Assembly: GCA_041390825.1 (NCBI GenBank)
Contig: JAWKPF010000014.1
Span: 1-64,000, forward strand
DNA length: 64,000 bases
Reading direction: 5' to 3'
DNA from: Thermomicrobiales bacterium
GTDB taxonomy: Bacteria; Chloroflexota; Chloroflexia; Thermomicrobiales; UBA6265
The stretch's first letter is position 1. Each line of letters starts with the position of its first letter. This document shows positions 1 through 8,096 of the stretch, in pieces. The position numbers and the translations under genes were made by a program. Under the pieces are notes generated by a model. The model made no database searches, was not told the DNA's origin, and saw only the letters and a program-made list of their open reading frames with translations.

Positions 1-2
1 TG

Positions 3-620
3 GTCGCTCGACGTCTCGATCTCCCCTTCCGGGACGTTCAGGCGCGATTGCAGCGCGGCGTGCAAAGCGCTGCCGCCCGGACAACTCGACCGAGCGTCGA
101 GCCGGAACGTGTTTCCAGCCTCCAGATCGAAGATCACCTGATCGCGCTTCTCCTGAAGCACCGGGCGTTGGTATTCGACCTGATGTCGGAGGTACCGCCC
201 GATGACATCATGGATGCGCGCAATCGTACCCTGCTCGGTATCCTGCGAGACGATTCGCTGCCGGACGACACTTTCGGTCCCGAATTCGTCGAGACGCTCG
301 ATCCTGTCCTGCAGGGCCACGCGACGACGCTTCTCGATTCGCTCGCGAACCGGCCCAGCCAGCTCCCTGGTGAAGTGCGCGAAGAGGTACTGCAAACGCT
401 CATGCGACTGGAGCGGGAACGTTACGATGTGCTCTCAGCCCATCTGCGAAGCGAGATCGCGACGGCGGAGTCGTTGCGAGACGTCGAGTTGCTTCCGACG
501 CTTCTGGCACAGTACGACCGTCTCTCGATGCTGCACAAGCGCACCTATCCTCCGCTGAGCCCCTATTTTCGGGACTCGCGTACACGCCTCCCAACGAAAA
601 AGGCTCGACATCAGTCGTAG
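3..620 (+). CDS. dnaG: DNA primase DnaG, C-terminal part (5'-truncated by window edge)
   Basis: The frame is open to the left edge, so only about the last 205 residues are present. They match the C-terminal, helicase-interacting part of bacterial primase in style: a basic stretch (VARRLDLPFRDVQARL), then a helical domain opening with EDHLIALLLKHRALVFDLM and PPDDIMDARNRTLLGIL, as in the DnaB-binding domain, and a tail containing SPYFRDSRT. The zinc-binding and TOPRIM catalytic domains would lie upstream of the window. The gene converges on selA with 9 bases between stops. An internal TTG at 48 is not a likely start. The identity rests on pattern similarity of the C-terminal domain only. Confidence 0.68.
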   Translation, partial: VARRLDLPFRDVQARLQRGVQSAAARTTRPSVEPERVSSLQIEDHLIALLLKHRALVFDLMSEVPPDDIMDARNRTLLGILRDDSLPDDTFGPEFVETLDPVLQGHATTLLDSLANRPSQLPGEVREEVLQTLMRLERERYDVLSAHLRSEIATAESLRDVELLPTLLAQYDRLSMLHKRTYPPLSPYFRDSRTRLPTKKARHQS

Positions 621-629
621 TTGTTATGT

Positions 630-1988
630 CTATAGACTGTTGATGATCTGAGCGAGGACCGCATCCTGTTCGGGGTGCACTGTACGCAGGTCGATTCGCA
701 CGCTATTCTGCCGAACAACCGGAAAGACCGCGGGGGAGCCCGTTCGCAGGCGTCGCGCCAGGAGATCGACGTTTTCGGCTTCCAGCTCCAACGCAATGCT
801 GGGCACGGTTTCGCCCGGCATCGACCCTCCCCCGATCGACGCCTCGCTCTCGACGATGGTGATCTTCCTGTCAGCGACGATCGTCTCCGCCCGTGCCCGT
901 AGCAAATCGACCGGGGTCGCGATCATCTGCCAGATCGGAATCTGCGCGACCGCCTCTCCAGCCAGGTAGTGACGCAACGTTGCCGATAGCCCGGCCAGTG
1001 CGGTCTTGTCTGCGCGCACCGCCCGAGCGAGCGGGTGCCGCTCGATCCGTCGGATCAGTTCGCGCTTGCCGCAGATGATGCCAGCCTGTGGGCCTCCGAG
1101 CAGCTTGTCGCCGCTGAACGTGACAACAGAAGCGCCAGCAGCGATGGCCTCGGCAACGGTTGGCTCGGCCCGTAGACCAAATCGACTGGTTTCCAGCAGC
1201 GATCCGCTTCCCAGATCCTCCACCACAATAGTCCCGAGTTCGTTGGCGATCGATGCCAGCTCACGCGTGGTCGGGCGCGCGGTGAAGCCTTCGATCCGGA
1301 AGTTGCTCGTGTGGACCTTGAGCAACGCGCCCGTTTCGGGCGTACGCGCGCTCACATAGTCGGAGGCATACGTTCGATTCGTGGCGCCGACCTCCACAAG
1401 TCGGCAGCCGCTTTTTGCGACAACGTCCGGGATCCGGAATCCACCGCCGATCTCGACCGCTTCGCCCCGTGAAACGATGACCTCTTTTCCCGCGCAAAGC
1501 GCCGTCAGCACGAGCAGTACGGCCGCCGCGTTGTTGTTGACCACGAGGGTCGCCTCTGACCCGGTCAGGGCGCGAAGCAGGCGCGAGATCTCATCCATCC
1601 GGCCGCCCCGTTGATTGGTCTGGGGTTCGATCTCGAGCGAGAGATACCCGGTGGCAGCCTGTGCCATCGCCTCGGCAGTCGCTCGACTGACCGGGGCGCG
1701 TCCCAGATTCGTGTGCAACAGGACGCCTGTTCCATTGATGACCGGCGTGAGACGCGTAGCGAGGAGCGCATCGATGGAACGCCGGCATCGATCGAGCACG
1801 CTGGCTCGATCGAAGGCTTCTCCGTCCGCGATCTCGCGCCGAATCACATCGATCTCCTGCCGGATCAGATCGGTCAGGACCGATGGCTCGATCGGACAGG
1901 AACCGATTTCGTCGAGCAACCAGGCAACAGATGGGATGGAGCGATACCTGGACGTCGTGGCAGTCGTTTCAGGGGAGGAGGAAGGCAT
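630..1988 (-). CDS. selA: L-seryl-tRNA(Sec) selenium transferase
   Basis: A PLP enzyme that converts seryl-tRNA(Sec) to selenocysteinyl-tRNA(Sec) using selenophosphate. The protein is 452 aa, normal for the family. An N-terminal helical segment (YRSIPSVAWLLDEI) precedes the fold-type I core: GTGVLLHTNLGRAPVS near 86-101, the NNNAAAV cofactor loop at 151-157, HTSNFRIEGF near 226-235 and the PLP lysine in SGDKLLGG (Lys295). It stands alone: selB, selD and a tRNA-Sec gene are not in the window, and the two tRNAs upstream are Pro and Arg. Its presence implies that the organism makes selenoproteins, but no recoded in-frame TGA was recognised in the genes here. Confidence 0.93.
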   Translation of the reverse strand: MPSSSPETTATTSRYRSIPSVAWLLDEIGSCPIEPSVLTDLIRQEIDVIRREIADGEAFDRASVLDRCRRSIDALLATRLTPVINGTGVLLHTNLGRAPVSRATAEAMAQAATGYLSLEIEPQTNQRGGRMDEISRLLRALTGSEATLVVNNNAAAVLLVLTALCAGKEVIVSRGEAVEIGGGFRIPDVVAKSGCRLVEVGATNRTYASDYVSARTPETGALLKVHTSNFRIEGFTARPTTRELASIANELGTIVVEDLGSGSLLETSRFGLRAEPTVAEAIAAGASVVTFSGDKLLGGPQAGIICGKRELIRRIERHPLARAVRADKTALAGLSATLRHYLAGEAVAQIPIWQMIATPVDLLRARAETIVADRKITIVESEASIGGGSMPGETVPSIALELEAENVDLLARRLRTGSPAVFPVVRQNSVRIDLRTVHPEQDAVLAQIINSL

Positions 1989-2051
1989 CGATCTACCGTC
2001 CTGTTCGGAAATGACAAAGGGGAGTGCCGTGCACCCCCCTCTATCGGGATC

Positions 2052-2128
<77 letters not shown>

Positions 2129-2201
2129 AGAGCGGACGTCAGCATAGCATAGAAGCCGACAGGCGTGGCCTCGAGTCGCTGAGCTCATCGCGTTTTCGTG
2201 G

Positions 2202-2274
2202 TGCCCGAGGAGGGATTCGAACCCCCGACGCCCGCCTTAGGACGGCGGCGCTCTATCCACTGAGCTACACGGGC
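2202..2274 (-). tRNA. tRNA-Arg (anticodon CCT)
   Basis: Minus-strand cloverleaf with acceptor arms GCCCGTG and CTCGGGC, D-loop sequence AGCTCAGTGGATAGAGC, anticodon loop GTCCTAA (anticodon CCT, reading AGG), and T arm GGGGG-TTCGAAT-CCCTC. The sixth acceptor pair is a U-U mismatch; all other pairs are normal. The discriminator is A and CCA is not encoded. Confidence 0.94.
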
Positions 2275-2364
2275 CAACATCTGGAGCTCATGCTAGCACA
2301 CGGCATCACTCCACCACCCTGCGCCGAGGGGCCAATTGTCACGTGCGCACGCAGCAAGTCGACC

Positions 2365-2373
2365 TGCTATAGT
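2365..2373 (+). promoter_or_regulatory. Extended -10 promoter for the GT4 glycosyltransferase
   Basis: TGC directly precedes TATAGT. The predicted start near 2380 would give a leader of about 80 bases before the GTG at 2459. The best -35-like hexamer (TTGTCA, 2336-2341) is too far away, so the call rests on the extended -10. Confidence 0.5.
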
Positions 2374-2458
2374 GCGCTTCAGTGCGTGGCTTACAAAACG
2401 TAACACGCTCAACTTCAGGAATCGACCCGAGGCGGTTCGCCTCGAAGGAACGTGCATT

Positions 2459-3784
2459 GTGACAAGTTCGTCCTATGCCGGACCGGCGGTCTTCGGATAC
2501 GAGACCGACCATCTCCGGCGCGTTGCATCCATCTCGGTCCACACATCGCCGCTCGCGATGCTTGGTGGCAAAGACGCGGGCGGCATGAACGTCTACATTC
2601 GAGAACTCAGCTGCCACACTGCCCAACTCGGACTGCCGGTCGATGTTTTCACGCGTCGCACCGACCCGGACCTTCCCGAAACCATCCAGATCTGCGAAGG
2701 CGTCAATCTGATCTATATCGATGCCGGGCCGCCTGAACCGGTCGACAAGAACAAGCTCTTCGATCTTCTCCCCGAGTTTGCTGAAAACATAGCCCTCTAT
2801 TCGCTGCGAGCTGGCACGCGCTACGATGTGGTCCACGCGCACTATTGGCTGTCCGGCTGGGTTGCTCATCTCCTGAAGCGGTACTGGAATACCCCCTTCT
2901 CGTTGATGTTCCACACCACCGCGCACATGAAGAACATCGTCTCGCCAGAAGCCGAGCAAGAGACGACGCTTCGCGGTGCGATCGAGGCCAGACTGGTCGG
3001 CATGGCGGATAGCATCATCGCTGCGAATCCTGACGAAGCCGCCGATTTGATCTGGAGGCAGCACGGCGACAGCGCAAAGATCTGCACGATTCCGCCGGGG
3101 GTCGACACGGAACTCTTTCGGCCGCTCCACCAGGCCGCTTGCCGTCTCGAGCTCGGCATCCCCGCCGAGGAGCAAATGGTTCTGTTCGTCGGCCGTATCG
3201 ATCCAATCAAGGGGTTGGACACCCTGCTCGGCGCCACAGACTATCTGAAGTCCGTTTCGTCTCCTGCCCGCACGCACATCGTCGGAGGAGACCTGGGTGC
3301 CGAAGGGGACCCCGTCGGTCCCCTCGCCTCGCTTGCGGCACAGGCGCGCGAAATGGGCATCGACGACCGGCTCGTGCTGTGGGGTTCCCAGCCGCAGGAT
3401 CGCCTTCCACTCTTCTTAGCTGCCGCCGACGTCGTCTCGGTTCCGTCTCGGTACGAATCCTTCGGACTGGTCGCGGTCGAGGCGATGGCCGCGGGACGGC
3501 CGGTGGTCGCGTCACACACGGGGGGACTGATCTTCACCATCGAAGACGGTCGCACTGGTTACCTCGCCCCCATCGGTGACGGGGAAGCGCATGGGTCGTT
3601 GCTCGATGAGCTGCTGAACGATGAGAAAAAGCGGATCGCGTTTGGCCGCGCGGCGCATCTGAACGCGCTCCGATTCTCATGGACATCGGTGGCGACGTCG
3701 ATACTCCACGTCTATGAGCGGCTCGCTGGCGGTCACCGGGCAGATCTCTGTTGTGAAGACGAGATCTTCGCCAACGCAATCTAG
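2459..3784 (+). CDS. GT4-family glycosyltransferase (MshA/sucrose-phosphate-synthase-like)
   Basis: A GT-B retaining glycosyltransferase of about 441 aa. The N-terminal Rossmann half has SVHTSPLAMLGGKDAGGMNV, the donor/acceptor loop shared by MshA and sucrose-phosphate synthases, then VHAHYWLSGW. The C-terminal half has FVGRIDPIKGLDTLL and the nucleotide-sugar E-x7-E signature in SRYESFGLVAVEAMAAGRPVV. The GTG start at 2459 was chosen because AAGGA lies about 10 bases upstream and the conserved region begins soon after; the frame stays open to 2336 but that part is unconserved. It is monocistronic and converges on the aminotransferase. The sugar donor and acceptor cannot be told from sequence, and a mycothiol role is not implied. 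Confidence 0.85.
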   Translation: MTSSSYAGPAVFGYETDHLRRVASISVHTSPLAMLGGKDAGGMNVYIRELSCHTAQLGLPVDVFTRRTDPDLPETIQICEGVNLIYIDAGPPEPVDKNKLFDLLPEFAENIALYSLRAGTRYDVVHAHYWLSGWVAHLLKRYWNTPFSLMFHTTAHMKNIVSPEAEQETTLRGAIEARLVGMADSIIAANPDEAADLIWRQHGDSAKICTIPPGVDTELFRPLHQAACRLELGIPAEEQMVLFVGRIDPIKGLDTLLGATDYLKSVSSPARTHIVGGDLGAEGDPVGPLASLAAQAREMGIDDRLVLWGSQPQDRLPLFLAAADVVSVPSRYESFGLVAVEAMAAGRPVVASHTGGLIFTIEDGRTGYLAPIGDGEAHGSLLDELLNDEKKRIAFGRAAHLNALRFSWTSVATSILHVYERLAGGHRADLCCEDEIFANAI

Positions 3785-3797
3785 AGGTGAATCGACA

Positions 3798-3829
3798 AGA
3801 GGACCGGCCGCGATCACGGCCGGACCTCT
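3798..3829. terminator. Bidirectional hairpin between convergent genes
   Basis: The arms AGAGG-A-CCGGCCG and CGGCCGG-A-CCTCT flank a 6-base loop: 12 pairs with one A-A mismatch. It sits between the stops of the glycosyltransferase (+) and the aminotransferase (-). There is no U-tract, so intrinsic termination is plausible rather than certain. Confidence 0.55.
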
Positions 3830-3850
3830 CGAACAGCGAATGGATTCGAT

Positions 3851-5131
3851 CTACAAGGCAGCTACCGCGTTCTCGAACACCGCCAGGAACTCACTTGCTT
3901 GCTGCTCATCGATAACCAGCGGCGGAATGACGCGAATCGCTTGATCGTAGGTGCCGCAATTGATGAGCAGCACGTTTTCGGCGAGACAGCTGGCGATGAC
4001 CTTCGACACCGCGCCCGGGTTTGGATCGCCCTGAGAATCGACGAACTCCACGGCAAGCATGAGCCCCAGCCCGCGAACTTCTCCAATCACCGGATACTTC
4101 GCCTGAATCGCGCGCAACCCCTGCGATAGCACGCTTCCTATGGCGGCGGCGTTCTCGGGGAGACGTTCGTCCCGCATGACGCGCAATGTTTCGGCTGCTG
4201 CAGCAGTTCCCACGGCGTTTGCGCCATAGGTGCCGCCGTGGGCGCCTGGAGGCCACTTGTCCATCGTCGCCTTGTTGGCGACCACCGCGCTGACCGGCAG
4301 TCCGGAAGCGATGCCCTTGGCGACCGTCATGATGTCTGGTGTGACGCCAAAGTGCTCGAAGCCCCACATGGCTCCCGTTCGCCCAACACCGGTCTGGATT
4401 TCGTCCAGGATGAGCATGATGCCGTGCTCGTCACAGATCGCGCGCACCTCTTGCAGCCATCGCTGCGAGGGCACCAGGTATCCGCCTTCACCGGCGATCG
4501 TTTCGACCAGAATAGCCGCGACATCGTCCGGCATGACCATGGTGTCGAACAACGCCTTGAGCTCGGAAAGGTAGTAGTCGTCCGCTTCACCGGGCGCTGA
4601 GCCGAACGGCGATCTGTAGTAGTAGGGGTAGGGCGCGTAATACATGCCGGAGAGCAGCGGTTCGTAGTGGCCGCGCACCTTGGCGCGTGAGGATGTGACC
4701 GACATGGCGGCATGCGTGCGGCCATGAAATGCCCCGCGCATGGCAATTACGGCTGGGCGGCGCGTGGCGATCTTCGCAAGCTTGAGCGCCCCCTCGATCG
4801 CTTCTGCCCCGCTGTTGGCCCAGAACACCTGGTTCAGTGACGACGGAAGCGTGGCTGTGAGCTCAGCCGCGGCATCGAGCATTGGCTCATGCAGCAAGAT
4901 GTTTTGCTGGGCGTGAATGATCTTGCCCGCCTGGGCGCGAATGGCTTCGACGACTCGCGGATGGCAATGTCCGGCATTCACCACCGCAATGCCGGAGGTG
5001 AAATCCATGTACCGCTGGCCATCGCGGTCCCAGACGTAGATGCCCTCTGCGTGATCCACGAAGACGGGGGTGTATCGCCCGATGACGCGAGGAACCAGCG
5101 TTTGCGGATCGAGTCCAACTTCTGCAACCAT
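3851..5131 (-). CDS. Class III PLP aminotransferase (4-aminobutyrate/acetylornithine type)
   Basis: A 426-aa cytosolic omega-aminotransferase. Family features in order: the GIYVWDRDGQRYMDF entry strand, NAGHCHPRVVEAI, the cofactor phosphate loop NSGAEAIEGALKLAK, GAFHGRTHAAMS, the cofactor-ring aspartate in LILDEIQTGVGRTG, and the Schiff-base lysine in TVAKGIASGLP (Lys272). The closest pattern is GabT or a related omega-amino acid:2-oxo acid transaminase; an acetylornithine or putrescine substrate is possible. The ATG at 5131 has GAGAGGG just upstream. No gabD-like partner is adjacent; the aldehyde dehydrogenase at 23 kb is far away. Confidence 0.85.
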   Translation of the reverse strand: MVAEVGLDPQTLVPRVIGRYTPVFVDHAEGIYVWDRDGQRYMDFTSGIAVVNAGHCHPRVVEAIRAQAGKIIHAQQNILLHEPMLDAAAELTATLPSSLNQVFWANSGAEAIEGALKLAKIATRRPAVIAMRGAFHGRTHAAMSVTSSRAKVRGHYEPLLSGMYYAPYPYYYRSPFGSAPGEADDYYLSELKALFDTMVMPDDVAAILVETIAGEGGYLVPSQRWLQEVRAICDEHGIMLILDEIQTGVGRTGAMWGFEHFGVTPDIMTVAKGIASGLPVSAVVANKATMDKWPPGAHGGTYGANAVGTAAAAETLRVMRDERLPENAAAIGSVLSQGLRAIQAKYPVIGEVRGLGLMLAVEFVDSQGDPNPGAVSKVIASCLAENVLLINCGTYDQAIRVIPPLVIDEQQASEFLAVFENAVAAL

Positions 5132-5181
5132 GTCACTACCCTCTCATCGCGAGTGCGAAACGAATGGACGGATTGCCAGTA

Positions 5182-5535
5182 TCAGGCGCCAGTGCTCGCC
5201 TTTTTCTCCCGTTCCTTTTGCTCTTTGTAGTACTTCTTTGTCTTCGGGATCGGTTTTGCGTCTTCGGCCGCGCGTCTCGCTTGCGCATCTGCTGCGCCTG
5301 CCTCGAGCTCCTCTTCCAGGCGAACAAAGTCGTTGTAGACGCGGACGTTGGTGTTCGATTCGGGGGTGCGCATCAGCATGCGCACGAGCTGGAGTTGTGA
5401 GTTGACTGTGGCGTTCTTTGCCTCGGGAAGCGAAGCGCGCTTGATGAAGAGATCGACTGTTGCCAGTGTCGCGGTCTCGGCGTCGTTCTCGACGAGCCGC
5501 TCCCGAATGTTTTGAAGCCCGTCCAGAACGTTCAT
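5182..5535 (-). CDS. Small charged protein of unknown function
   Basis: Not recognised. It is about 117 aa from the ATG at 5535, which is preceded by GAAGGA at good spacing; a longer frame to 5601 lacks this. The first 60 residues look helical (MNVLDGLQNIRERLVEND), the middle contains an FVRLEEELEAGAADAQ helix, and the last 30 residues are very rich in Lys and Glu (KKYYKEQKEREKK). There is no signal peptide or membrane segment. It lies 50 bases upstream of the aminotransferase on the same strand and may share its transcript. Its other flank is the promoter of the thiamin operon on the opposite strand. Confidence 0.6.
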   Translation of the reverse strand: MNVLDGLQNIRERLVENDAETATLATVDLFIKRASLPEAKNATVNSQLQLVRMLMRTPESNTNVRVYNDFVRLEEELEAGAADAQARRAAEDAKPIPKTKKYYKEQKEREKKASTGA

Positions 5536-5641
5536 TTTGTGTCCTTCGAACTGTGGGAAATGACGGAATCCGCGAATGCGCAGTTGCCTGAATTGTACCA
5601 CCGCTCGGCTGAGCGCCTCGGCTGGAACGACCGCTGATCCG

Positions 5642-5650
5642 TGCTATCCT
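5642..5650 (+). promoter_or_regulatory. Extended -10 promoter of the thiamin operon
   Basis: TGC-TATCCT, with its predicted start falling at about 5657, exactly at the first helix of the TPP riboswitch. A weak CTGGAA lies 17 bases upstream as a -35 candidate. Confidence 0.55.
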
Positions 5651-5657
5651 AGGACCA

Positions 5658-5752
5658 GTTGCCAGGGGTGCGGGTACCGCTGAGAGCGCGGCCGAAACGG
5701 GTCGCCAACCCTCCGAACCTGATCCGGGTCATTCCGGCGAAGGGACGGCAAC
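5658..5752 (+). promoter_or_regulatory. TPP riboswitch (THI element)
   Basis: The conserved thi-box strings are present in order: AGGGGTGC, CTGAGA, ACCCTCCGAACCTGATC and GGGTCATTCCGGCGAAGGGA. The closing helix P1 pairs GTTGCC (5658-5663) with GGCAAC (5747-5752). It binds thiamin pyrophosphate and here precedes thiD-thiG-thiE-tenI/thiS, so excess TPP should repress the operon. An intrinsic terminator follows at once, which indicates transcriptional control. Confidence 0.95.
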
Positions 5753-5761
5753 GATCGACGT

Positions 5762-5796
5762 CGTCGATGGCAACTGCCATCGACGTTTTGTTTTTT
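5762..5796 (+). terminator. Riboswitch-controlled intrinsic terminator
   Basis: The stem CGTCGATGGC (5762-5771) pairs with GCCATCGACG (5776-5785) around AACT and is followed by TTTTGTTTTTT. The 5' arm contains a second copy of GGCAAC (5769-5774), which could pair with the riboswitch strand GTTGCC instead and so act as an antiterminator when TPP is absent. Confidence 0.9.
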
Positions 5797-5808
5797 CAGG
5801 AGCGGTTC

Positions 5809-6633
5809 GTGACCTCATTCGACGCCGAAGAGGCAGTTCCCAAAGCGCTCACCATCGCCGGTTCCGATTCGGGAGGCGGCGCCGGGATTCAAGCGGATCT
5901 CAAGACCTTCGCAGCGCATGGTGTCTATGGCACGAGTGCCATCACGGCGGTGACCGCGCAAAATACGCGTGAGGTTATCGCCATCGCTGAAGTCCCCGAA
6001 GAGGTGGTGGCCGCTCAGATCGACTCGGTTCTGGAGGACATCGGAGCGGGCGCGATCAAGACCGGAATGCTTTCCAGCGCCGCCATCGTGGCGACAGTCA
6101 GCGAGCGGATCGAGGCCTGGGGCATTCCCACCGTGGTCGATCCGGTCATGGTTTCCAAGAGCGGCAACTATCTGCTGGCGCCGGAGGCCGTGAGCGCCAT
6201 CAAGCGAGACCTGATTCCGCTATCGCTGATCGTCACACCGAACCATCACGAAGCAGCAGCCTTGACCGGGGTGGAGATCAGTTCCGACGACGATGCGCGT
6301 GAGGCAGCGAGGCGCCTCTGCGATCTGGGCGCGCGCATTGTGGTCATCAAGGGAGGCCACCGACCGGGCGCGCCCATAGATCTTGTCTTCGATGGCAGCT
6401 CGTTTGGCGAACTCTCCGCCGATCGCATCGAAACCGAAAACACCCACGGCACAGGATGCACGTTCTCCGCGGCAATTGCGGCGAACCTGGCGCTTGGATT
6501 TGGGCCGCTGGAGTCGATCGCGCGCGCAAAGCTCTACTTGACTGAGGCGCTGCGCTCGAGCTACCGCGTCGGCGGAGGGCATTCACCTGTCAATCATTTC
6601 CACACGTTCGAGCCGGTCGGCTCGATTCGCTAG
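5809..6633 (+). CDS. thiD: Hydroxymethylpyrimidine/phosphomethylpyrimidine kinase
   Basis: A ribokinase-fold enzyme that phosphorylates HMP and HMP-P for thiamin synthesis. The protein is 274 aa. The N-terminal substrate loop is AGSDSGGGAGIQADLKTF, followed by TAVTAQNT, then VDPVMVSKSGNYLL, TPNHHEAAALTG, VIKGGH and the anion-hole/catalytic motif NTHGTGCTFSAAIAANLALG. The GTG at 5809 was chosen because AGGAG sits 6 bases upstream and the reading frame before it runs through the riboswitch and terminator. It is the first gene of the TPP-controlled operon, 12 bases ahead of thiG. Confidence 0.95.
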   Translation: MTSFDAEEAVPKALTIAGSDSGGGAGIQADLKTFAAHGVYGTSAITAVTAQNTREVIAIAEVPEEVVAAQIDSVLEDIGAGAIKTGMLSSAAIVATVSERIEAWGIPTVVDPVMVSKSGNYLLAPEAVSAIKRDLIPLSLIVTPNHHEAAALTGVEISSDDDAREAARRLCDLGARIVVIKGGHRPGAPIDLVFDGSSFGELSADRIETENTHGTGCTFSAAIAANLALGFGPLESIARAKLYLTEALRSSYRVGGGHSPVNHFHTFEPVGSIR

Positions 6634-6645
6634 AGGGAGCGCGAA

Positions 6646-7458
6646 ATGGCGTTCGATTCCAATGGTCATACAGTCAAGGACGCACGACTCACGATAGGCG
6701 GCAAGAGCTTCGACAGCCGCCTCATGCTCGGCACAGGAAAGTACCGCGACTCGATCGAGATGAACGCGGCGTTCGAGGCCGCGGGTTCGCAGATCATCAC
6801 TGTTGCGCTTCGCCGGATCGACTTCGACGACCCAAAGAGCCGGTCTGTGCTCGAAGACGTCGACTGGACGAAGTACACGATTCTTCCCAACACTGCTGGC
6901 TGCCAAACAGCCGAAGAGGCCATCCGCATCGCGCGGATGGCACGCGCGCTGGAACTGTCGGACTGGGTCAAAGTCGAGGTGATACCAGATCCCAAGTACC
7001 TCCTGCCTGACCCAATAGGCACGTTCGAGGCGTGCAAGGTGTTGGTGCAAGAGGGCTTCACGGTGCTGCCCTATATCGGCGCCGACCCGGTCCTGGCCCA
7101 GCGGCTGCAGGAGCTCGGAACAGCCACCGTGATGCCGCTTGGTTCGCCGATTGGTTCAGGCCAAGGACTGCTCAACATCGAGGCGATTCGCATCATCATC
7201 GAGCAGGCGGAAGTGCCGGTTGTGGTCGACGCCGGGATTGGCGTTCCCTCTGACGCGGCGCAAGCGATGGAAGCCGGCGCTGACGCGGTGTTGGTCAACA
7301 CCGCTGTCGCACTGGCGAATGATCCGGCCACCATGGCGTCGGCTATGGCGCAAGGCGTCGAGGCCGGCCGAAAGGCATATCTCGCGGGCCGCATTCCGCG
7401 CAAGGCGTATGCCTCGGCGAGTAGCCCACTCGAAGGAGTGGTTGGCGCGCGGCCGTGA
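6646..7458 (+). CDS. thiG: Thiazole synthase
   Basis: Forms the thiazole phosphate of thiamin from deoxyxylulose phosphate, ThiS-thiocarboxylate and dehydroglycine. The protein is 270 aa, slightly long at the N-terminus. Family marks are LMLGTGKY, the Schiff-base lysine in DWVKVEVIPD (Lys109), DPVLAQRLQELG, VMPLGSPIGSGQG, VVVDAGIG and ADAVLVNTAVA. ATG follows AGGGAGCG. The last 4 bases overlap the GTG of thiE, so the two are translationally coupled. The sulfur carrier it needs is encoded two genes downstream as part of a fusion. Confidence 0.95.
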   Translation: MAFDSNGHTVKDARLTIGGKSFDSRLMLGTGKYRDSIEMNAAFEAAGSQIITVALRRIDFDDPKSRSVLEDVDWTKYTILPNTAGCQTAEEAIRIARMARALELSDWVKVEVIPDPKYLLPDPIGTFEACKVLVQEGFTVLPYIGADPVLAQRLQELGTATVMPLGSPIGSGQGLLNIEAIRIIIEQAEVPVVVDAGIGVPSDAAQAMEAGADAVLVNTAVALANDPATMASAMAQGVEAGRKAYLAGRIPRKAYASASSPLEGVVGARP

Positions 7459-8096
7459 CCGGACGAAACCTCAGGCAAGATCTGCGGCTTTACCTGGTCG
7501 CTGGAAGCCAGGATGCTCCGTATGGGCTCCTTGAGTCGGTCGAGGCGGCGCTGCGCGGTGGTGTCACGGCCGTTCAGCTAAGGGAGAAGTCGGGTACCGA
7601 TCGAGAGATCCTGCTGCTCGCGGAACGGGTTCGCGAGCTTTGTCGCGAACACGATGCGGCGTTCTACCTCAATGACCGGCTGGATCTTGCGCTTGCCGCC
7701 AATGCGGACGGGTTGCATATCGGGGTCGACGACATTCCGATTCCGACCGCGCGGCGCATTGCGGGGGACAGCTTCGTGATCGGGTTTTCGCCCGACTCAG
7801 ACGTTGGGGCCAGGTCGGCGCAGCTGGAAGGCGCGTCCTATCTTGGCATCGGCCCGGTCTTCGGAACGAAGTCGAAGCCTGACGCAGGACCGGCAATCGG
7901 TCTCAGCGTGCTCCGGCGGCGCATCTCCATTTCAGGGTTGCCGGTGATCGGCATCGGAGGAATCGATGCCGAGAATGCCGGTTCGGTCATCGAGGCCGGT
8001 GCAGCCGGCATTGCTGTCATGAGCGCGGTTTTGCGGGCGAGCGATCCTGAGTCAGCTGCTCGAACACTGCGAGAGGCCGTGGATGCAGCGAGTTGA
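7455..8096 (+). CDS. thiE: Thiamin-phosphate synthase
   Basis: Joins HMP-PP and thiazole phosphate to make thiamin phosphate. A 213-aa TIM barrel with the expected motifs: AVQLREKSGTD, FYLNDRLDLALAANADGLHIGVDD, GPVFGTKSKPDAGPAIGL and PVIGIGGID. The GTG start overlaps the thiG stop, and the 3' end overlaps the next gene by 14 bases. The GPVFGT...K motif separates this true synthase from the TenI-like paralogue that follows. Confidence 0.92.
   Translation: MTGRNLRQDLRLYLVAGSQDAPYGLLESVEAALRGGVTAVQLREKSGTDREILLLAERVRELCREHDAAFYLNDRLDLALAANADGLHIGVDDIPIPTARRIAGDSFVIGFSPDSDVGARSAQLEGASYLGIGPVFGTKSKPDAGPAIGLSVLRRRISISGLPVIGIGGIDAENAGSVIEAGAAGIAVMSAVLRASDPESAARTLREAVDAAS

Noticed and set aside
2459..3784. 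Mycothiol glycosyltransferase MshA as a firm call
   Set aside because: The motif is shared with sucrose-phosphate synthases and other GT4 enzymes, and no other mycothiol gene is nearby.
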